From: Bacillus sp. AFS041924
GTDB lineage: Bacteria > Bacillota > Bacilli > Bacillales > Bacillaceae_G
Direction: 5' to 3'
Assembly: GCF_002577195.1 (NCBI RefSeq)
Contig: NZ_NULG01000016.1
Location: 48,064-112,063, forward strand
DNA: 64,000 bases
Both the position numbers and the translations under genes were made by a program. Positions 59,933 to 64,000 of this stretch are shown piece after piece. Every line of letters starts with the position of its first letter. The first letter of the stretch is position 1. The notes under the pieces were generated by a model. That model ran no database searches, had not been told where the DNA came from, and was given only the letters and a program-made list of their open reading frames with translations.

Positions 59933-60871
59933 TTAAAAACTATTCGCCTTATTACAAACTGGTTCAGGAGGATAGTTATGCTTAAACTTTTCAAAATCCC
60001 AATTTCTAAGAAATTTTTTTGCGGATTGATACCCATTTGTGTAAAGTGCTTCTTTTTCCTTTTTTGTTAGATAGAAATCCGTGCTTGAAATTTTGCCAGT
60101 AGGGATTTTTATAGTACGATCGTTTACTTCTGCCGTTAAATGTCTTAGATCATGTGCTTGTCTCATCGTTATAAATATAGATTTATAAAAAGAAATTAGG
60201 TTACGACCCTCCAGTGGTTTCCCAATAATTTCTTCATCTATTAACCGAAAGCCAAATGTAGGCCATTCGTTATGGTCATCGAAAATCCAAATAGGAAAAT
60301 TACTTAAAATGCCACCATCAACAATTAAAATTGGATAATCATATTTAGGAGTTTTTAGTTTAATTGGTTGAAAGAAGAAGGGAATTGTGCCACTCATTCT
60401 AACTGCTTGAGCAATTGTAATATCTTTTGCCGATAAGCCATATTCAGGTAAATCATCAGGTAATACGACCATTTTGCCATTACTAATATCTGAAATAATG
60501 ATTTTTAGTTGTCCATCGTCTAAATCATCGAAATAGCGAATACCCTTTTTGGATAATAAACCTTCTAACCATTCTTCTTCAAAGTCATTTTTGTATAATC
60601 CATTTTTAAATAGGACATTTAATCCTAATCCGATTAAAGGGATAAAGTGCAACCGTGTTTTTGTAATAAACTTCTTATAATCTAAATTTTCCATAATATC
60701 CTTTAATTCTTTTCCTGTATAGCCACATGCTAGGAGAGTAGCAACAATAGCGCCAGCAGATGTACCAGCCAATCGTGCCCATGAATAACCTTCTTCTTCT
60801 ATAGCGCAAATAGCACCAACATGTCCAATTCCTCGAACTCCTCCACCTTCAAAGATGCCATCTACCTTCAT
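59933..60871 (-). CDS. Patatin-like phospholipase
   Basis: A 312-residue Ser-Asp dyad lipid hydrolase of the patatin family. GGGVRGIGHVGAI (oxyanion loop GGGxRG), GTSAGAIVA (nucleophile GxSxG) and the Asp in VDGGILSNFPIWIF are all present. Resembles YlbK/RssA-like bacterial patatins. The start is ATG 60871 (MKVDGIFEGGG) with AGGTAGGTG upstream; a longer frame to 60934 adds residues without support. No secretion signal. Function in Bacillus is little known. Confidence 0.9.
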   Translation of the reverse strand: MKVDGIFEGGGVRGIGHVGAICAIEEEGYSWARLAGTSAGAIVATLLACGYTGKELKDIMENLDYKKFITKTRLHFIPLIGLGLNVLFKNGLYKNDFEEEWLEGLLSKKGIRYFDDLDDGQLKIIISDISNGKMVVLPDDLPEYGLSAKDITIAQAVRMSGTIPFFFQPIKLKTPKYDYPILIVDGGILSNFPIWIFDDHNEWPTFGFRLIDEEIIGKPLEGRNLISFYKSIFITMRQAHDLRHLTAEVNDRTIKIPTGKISSTDFYLTKKEKEALYTNGYQSAKKFLRNWDFEKFKHNYPPEPVCNKANSF

Positions 60872-61090
60872 TTTGTTACACCTACCTTTCAGATTTAATG
60901 ATATATCAATATAATATATGGTAGTGCGGTTCAAGTGTGATTATCTTAAGTTTCAATCATATTTATCAATTGATATATTTTTTTGGAAATAATTTGACAA
61001 TCTTTGCAGATGAAGTTGAAAGTTTCAAGTATATTAAAAGAGCTAATTTTAGGTAAAACATTTAAAAAGTTGAAGAAATAATTATATGAT

Positions 61091-61119
61091 GAATATTTTA
61101 AATTCAATATGAAATACTA
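61091..61119 (+). promoter_or_regulatory. Sigma-G-like forespore promoter of the SASP gene
   Basis: GAATA (61091-61095), 17-bp spacer, AATACTA (61113-61119). This fits the sigma-G pattern (GHATR and CATNNTA) except for the first base of -10. It lies 53 bp before an SASP start, where such a promoter is expected. Confidence 0.55.
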
Positions 61120-61172
61120 ACAGCAATCTGATAGTTTCATATCAGAAAATTATTTTAAAGGGGCTACATATC

Positions 61173-61373
61173 ATGGCAAACAGATCTTCAAATCAATATG
61201 TTTCACAAAATGCTTCATCTGCAATTGAGCAAATGAAGTATGAAATTGCAACAGAATTTGGAGTACATTTAGGTCCAGATTCAACAGCTCGTGCAAATGG
61301 TTCAGTAGGTGGAGAAATTACAAAACGTTTAGTTCAAATGGCTGAACAAAGTCTTGGTGGCTATTCAAGATAA
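61173..61373 (+). CDS. Small acid-soluble spore protein, alpha/beta type
   Basis: A 66-residue DNA-binding spore protein protecting forespore DNA from UV and heat. The germination-protease site YEIATEFGV and the C-terminal block [22 protein letters not shown] are diagnostic. Made in the forespore, degraded by GPR on germination. AAAGGGG before ATG. Shows that the host forms spores. Confidence 0.97.
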   Translation: MANRSSNQYVSQNASSAIEQMKYEIATEFGVHLGPDSTARANGSVGGEITKRLVQMAEQSLGGYSR

Positions 61374-61388
61374 AATAATAAAAATGAG

Positions 61389-61441
61389 AGATGAGTTAAT
61401 TAAGGGTAATTCGTTACCCATTAATTAACTTATCTTTTTTT
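61389..61441 (+). terminator. Rho-independent terminator after the SASP gene
   Basis: GATGAGTTAATTAA / TTAATTAACTTATC around GGGTAA / TTACCC, then a T run of eight. Confidence 0.85.
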
Positions 61442-61646
61442 TGAATTAAATAAGTAATCTCATGTACCAAAAAATAGATTTATTATGGAAAAATTTTTTA
61501 TTTTGCATTAATATAAGTAAAAATGAGTCGATATAAGTAGAGAGAAAATTTAAATAATTTGGTATTATAATATTAACTCAATATAGCATAGAGAGAAATA
61601 TATTGAGTAGATAAAAAGAGATAGAGATAAATGGGGAGTTGCAAGT

Positions 61647-62078
61647 ATGAAATCAACTGGAATTATTAGAAAGCTAGACGATCTTGGAAGAATTGTTCTA
61701 CCTAAAGAGCTGAGAAACACGATGAATTTAGAGAATAATGCTCCTTTTGAAATTCATTTTGAAGAAGGAATGATTATTCTTACAAAGTATGATGAAACTT
61801 CGGGTCTTAGTGGGATTGTTAGAAGACTTGATGATTTAGGAAGAATTGTTTTACCAAAGGAATTAAGAAAAATGTTAAATCTAAATAAATATGAACCATT
61901 TGAGGTTTTTATTGATAATCAAAAGATTATCCTTAAACAATTTGTAGCTGGGAATGCTTGTATGATTACAGGTGTTATTGATGAAAATAATTTTTCATTT
62001 GAAAGTGGAAAAATTGTAGTAAGTAAAAATGGTGCAGAAATACTAATTAGAGAATTACAGGAATATATAGCTAAATAA
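61647..62078 (+). CDS. AbrB-type transition regulator with two fused DNA-binding domains
   Basis: A 143-residue regulator. Residues 1-50 (STGIIRKLDDLGRIVLPKEL ...) and 51-99 (SGIVRRLDDLGRIVLPKELR ...) are two complete AbrB swapped-hairpin DNA-binding domains in tandem, and residues 100-143 (CMITGVIDENNFSFESGKIV, SKNGAEILIRELQ) are the AbrB C-terminal multimer domain. Usual AbrB/Abh has one DNA domain and about 94 residues, dimerising to form the DNA site. Here both half-sites could come from one chain. It begins after GGGGAG. Probably controls stationary-phase or sporulation genes; targets unknown. Confidence 0.88.
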   Translation: MKSTGIIRKLDDLGRIVLPKELRNTMNLENNAPFEIHFEEGMIILTKYDETSGLSGIVRRLDDLGRIVLPKELRKMLNLNKYEPFEVFIDNQKIILKQFVAGNACMITGVIDENNFSFESGKIVVSKNGAEILIRELQEYIAK

Positions 62079-62088
62079 AAAAATATCT

Positions 62089-62134
62089 AGAAGTGCTCTT
62101 TTATCTTTCTAACAAAGTAGAAGAGCACTTCTTT
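62089..62134. terminator. Rho-independent terminator after the tandem AbrB gene
   Basis: AGAAGTGCTCTT / AAGAGCACTTCT, 12 perfect pairs, loop 19 nt, weak T run (CTTTAA). Confidence 0.65.
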
Positions 62135-62174
62135 AAATGAGTTCGATTGCTGATAAAGGTACTCTATTTTGTGA

Positions 62175-62255
62175 TCATCTGTTAACTACAAATTTGTTAA
62201 AACCTTCTAAAATACACCAAGATAATAAGACACTACATAAAATGATAATTTCCAT
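62175..62255 (-). CDS. 26-residue hydrophobic membrane peptide
   Basis: On the minus strand ATG 62255 follows a perfect AAGGAGATGT ribosome site and opens a frame of 26 residues, MEIIILCSVLLSWCILEGFN then KFVVNR. One membrane helix and a basic end give the look of SOS- or stress-induced peptides or type I toxins. A TTACAT-N17-TATAAT promoter lies 99 bp upstream. No homologue recognised. There is no sign of coding decay, but 26 residues give little statistical weight. Confidence 0.55.
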   Translation of the reverse strand: MEIIILCSVLLSWCILEGFNKFVVNR

Positions 62256-62353
62256 TTTTTACATCTCCTTATATTTGTTCTACTTTTGTTCTGTTATAAG
62301 TTTTTAAATTTTAAATTTTTAGATTGTATGTTCTGTTTTGTTATGATGTTTTC

Positions 62354-62382
62354 ATTATACACGAACACTTATTCTTATGTAA
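62354..62382 (-). promoter_or_regulatory. Promoter with LexA-like box for the 26-residue peptide
   Basis: TTACAT (62377-62382) and TATAAT (62354-62359) on the minus strand, exactly 17 bp apart. Within the spacer, CGAACACTTATTCT (62362-62375 on the plus strand) fits the B. subtilis LexA consensus CGAACRNRYGTTYC at 11 of 14 positions. A repressor bound there would block the promoter. Confidence 0.5.
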
Positions 62383-62481
62383 GTAGTTTTTTTGAAATTT
62401 TATGTATTTTTTATAAAAAAATTAATTAAAGTAGGTCGTTTGTTCGTGCATCTGTCTTGAATCATATATTTCTCAAAAGAA

Positions 62482-62516
62482 AAATACCCTTAAGTTTGAG
62501 GGTATTTAGTAGCCAA
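62482..62516 (-). terminator. Terminator-like hairpin on the minus strand
   Basis: AAATACCCT / AGGGTATTT with an 8-nt loop, followed on the minus strand by TTCTTTTG. Sits upstream of the small-peptide promoter and could block read-through. Confidence 0.45.
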
Positions 62517-62839
62517 TAATCTAATTTCGTACATCAAATACTAAGAAATTATCATTTCTATTAAATAAAACAGAACAAACATATACGTTCAATTCAAATT
62601 AAAAGCTTAATGATTCCACCAACTAATACAAGTGAAGAACATACTATTAGATATATCTGACCCTTGTGCGATTCGATTTATGAAAAAGTAAATCCTTCAT
62701 GATAACCTCTAGTTGAAACTTCAGTATTATTGAACTTCTACCATATGATACTTCAAAATTTCTCTAGCTAGAAAGTAAATAAAACATAATAAAATTGCGG
62801 ATTTTTTTGTTCTTATTACTTAATTGAAAAAGTATGTTT

Positions 62840-62857
62840 CTACCATAAATATGGTAG
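62840..62857. promoter_or_regulatory. Perfect palindrome upstream of the alarmone synthetase gene
   Basis: CTACCATAAATATGGTAG, 8-bp arms and a 2-bp centre, 36 bp before the start codon. A related CTACCATATGATAC is at 62738-62751. Position and form suggest a dimeric repressor site. Confidence 0.5.
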
Positions 62858-62892
62858 GATATGGATATGTAAATGTTAAAAGGAGAAAATGA

Positions 62893-63852
62893 ATGGGCTT
62901 AATAGAAAATCAAAAGCATTTCTTTGAAAAATATAAAATCGATGAACAAGATTTTGAAAAGTATTGTTTAGACTGGTCAAAATATATTGAAATTTATAAT
63001 GAATACATATCGGAAATACCAAATCTTGAAACAGTAGCTACTTTTATATCGGAAATACTTCGTAAAAATCCTGAAATTCATACTGTTAAATCTCGAATTA
63101 AATACCCTGATCATTTAATTGAAAAGATTATTCGAAAGACGATAAAAGGTAAAAAAACTGATTCTGCATATGAAATAAATGTTTCGAATTATAAAACAGA
63201 AATTACGGATTTGATTGGGATAAGAGCATTACATTTATATAAATATCAGGCTGCTGATATAGATAAAACAATTAGGCAAAACTGGAATTTACATGAAAAA
63301 GCGACGATTTATCATCGCTTGGGGGACATGACTAATGAACAGCATATTGAAGAAGAAAAGTTTCAGTTTTTAGTTCATGATGCGGGATATCGTTCATGGC
63401 ATTATGTGATTAAGTCGCAAATGACAAAAGTAAATTATCTTGCTGAAATTCAAGTTAGGACGATTTTTGAAGAAGGTTGGAGCGAGATTGATCATCAATT
63501 AAGATATCCATATGACTTGGATAATGAAATATTAAATGAGCAGCTATTAATCTTAAATAGGCTTTCGGGTGGAGCGGACGAATTAGTTAATTCAATTCTT
63601 CACACTAAGATGACAATTTATCAACAAAACGAAGAAAAAGAATATCGTGATGAAAGAATTCAAGAATTATTAGATGAAATTTCAAGTTTGTCTGAGGAAG
63701 GGAAATTAACCGAATCAGATCAGAAGTCACTAGAAGAGAAAGTTAAGCAATTAGAAGTAAAAAAGATTAAAGTAAATTATAGTAATTTGTTCAATAATCG
63801 CTCGGTTGAGTATCACTTTAAGCGTAGAATTTTTCCTAGCGACTTTTCGTAA
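62893..63852 (+). CDS. RelA/SpoT-type (p)ppGpp synthetase, small alarmone synthetase-like
   Basis: A 319-residue protein with one RelA/SpoT synthetase domain and no hydrolase, TGS or ACT domain. Motifs: KSRIK (66-70) with PDHLIEKIIRK, DLIGIRAL with D106, GYRSWHYVI (165-173, G-loop Tyr166), EIQVRT (185-190, catalytic Glu185) and W196SEIDH201 then QLRYP. Residues 215-319 form a helical, partly coiled-coil tail. Longer than RelQ/RelP (about 210-230) and not tetramer-type in tail. Could be a housekeeping-like synthetase or a toxSAS. AAGGAG is 7 nt before ATG. A palindrome upstream suggests tight control. Confidence 0.85.
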   Translation: MGLIENQKHFFEKYKIDEQDFEKYCLDWSKYIEIYNEYISEIPNLETVATFISEILRKNPEIHTVKSRIKYPDHLIEKIIRKTIKGKKTDSAYEINVSNYKTEITDLIGIRALHLYKYQAADIDKTIRQNWNLHEKATIYHRLGDMTNEQHIEEEKFQFLVHDAGYRSWHYVIKSQMTKVNYLAEIQVRTIFEEGWSEIDHQLRYPYDLDNEILNEQLLILNRLSGGADELVNSILHTKMTIYQQNEEKEYRDERIQELLDEISSLSEEGKLTESDQKSLEEKVKQLEVKKIKVNYSNLFNNRSVEYHFKRRIFPSDFS

Positions 63853-63856
63853 AACT

Positions 63857-63893
63857 AAAAGGCCAAGGCTAAATGCTTTTGGTCTTTATTTTT
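63857..63893 (+). terminator. Rho-independent terminator after the alarmone synthetase gene
   Basis: AAAGGCCAAAGGC-like arm pairs with GCTTTTGGTCTTT, then ATTTTTTG. Confidence 0.7.
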
Positions 63894-63948
63894 TGCAAAT
63901 TTTAGGAACTGAGTCTAAGTACAAATATGTCTCTATCTCCACCATAAA

Positions 63949-63972
63949 GCTCGCCAATTAGCGAGTTTTTTT
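63949..63972. terminator. Terminator-like hairpin at the right edge
   Basis: CTCGC / GCGAG around CAATTA, then TTTTTTTG. It is preceded by TATCTCCACCA, like a tRNA or tmRNA 3' end, but no tRNA body is in front of it. It may terminate a gene on the minus strand or be a remnant. Confidence 0.5.
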
Positions 63973-64000
63973 GTATTTTTTTACCAAAAAAATTTCTAGG

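Overview
This window is AT-rich chromosomal DNA from an endospore-forming member of the Bacillaceae. The evidence is an alpha/beta-type small acid-soluble spore protein with a sigma-G-like promoter, AbrB/SpoVT-type and FtsZ proteins of Bacillus type, a TcyP cystine carrier, the AmiE/NamZ muramyl-recycling pair, strong AGGAGG ribosome binding sites and a fossil of a GerA-type germination gene. The genus cannot be fixed from sequence alone. I see no rRNA, tRNA, CRISPR array or intact insertion sequence.

Region 1 (0.1-4 kb): a VanR/VanS-type two-component system, followed directly by a VanY-like D,D-carboxypeptidase and an exported alpha/beta hydrolase. No vanHAX-type genes are present.

Region 2 (4-24 kb, and again 33-41 kb): an extracellular protease island. 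Four very large secreted S8 proteases (about 1364, 1381, about 1375 and 2721 residues) share one plan: signal peptide, I9 propeptide, S8 domain with PA insertion, beta-sandwich modules, a cohesin-like module and a dockerin module. The third copy is frameshifted exactly between propeptide and catalytic domain. Around them lie a thermolysin-family M4 protease, a small sphericase-like subtilisin, a lipoprotein consisting only of the I9 inhibitor/propeptide domain, a decayed propeptide copy (10.7-11.0 kb) and a decayed dockerin tail (41.6-41.7 kb). The array looks as if it grew by duplication and is losing copies. The 2721-residue enzyme carries added HID-like and InlB B-repeat-like modules after its dockerin.

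Region 3 (22.5-33 kb): an aldo/keto reductase that appears to start at ATT, an AraC regulator with a receiver-like N-terminus, TPR, DinB-like and VOC proteins, then hutU-hutI plus an MFS transporter (without hutP, hutH or hutG), and a GerA-family remnant.

Region 4 (41.9-55.4 kb): an ArsR/SRPBCC pair, a DUF3291 protein, tcyP with a CymR-like site, amiE-namZ behind twin palindromes, a TMEM175-like channel, a minus-strand group of four small envelope or unknown proteins, a CDF transporter, a glycerate kinase translationally coupled to a CdaR remnant, and a lipoprotein.

Region 5 (55.4-64 kb): a solitary ftsZ whose linker is a 9-residue Tyr-rich repeat array, an ECF sigma/anti-sigma pair with a likely autoregulatory promoter, a patatin-like lipase, the SASP gene, a protein with two fused AbrB domains, a 26-residue membrane peptide with a near-perfect promoter overlapped by a LexA-like box, and a RelA/SpoT-type alarmone synthetase behind a perfect palindrome.

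Scattered through the 3' intergenic regions is a family of arrays with an exact 21-bp period, in two related classes, which read as heptads on the minus strand. This and the cohesin/dockerin/I9 protease system are the most unusual things in the window.
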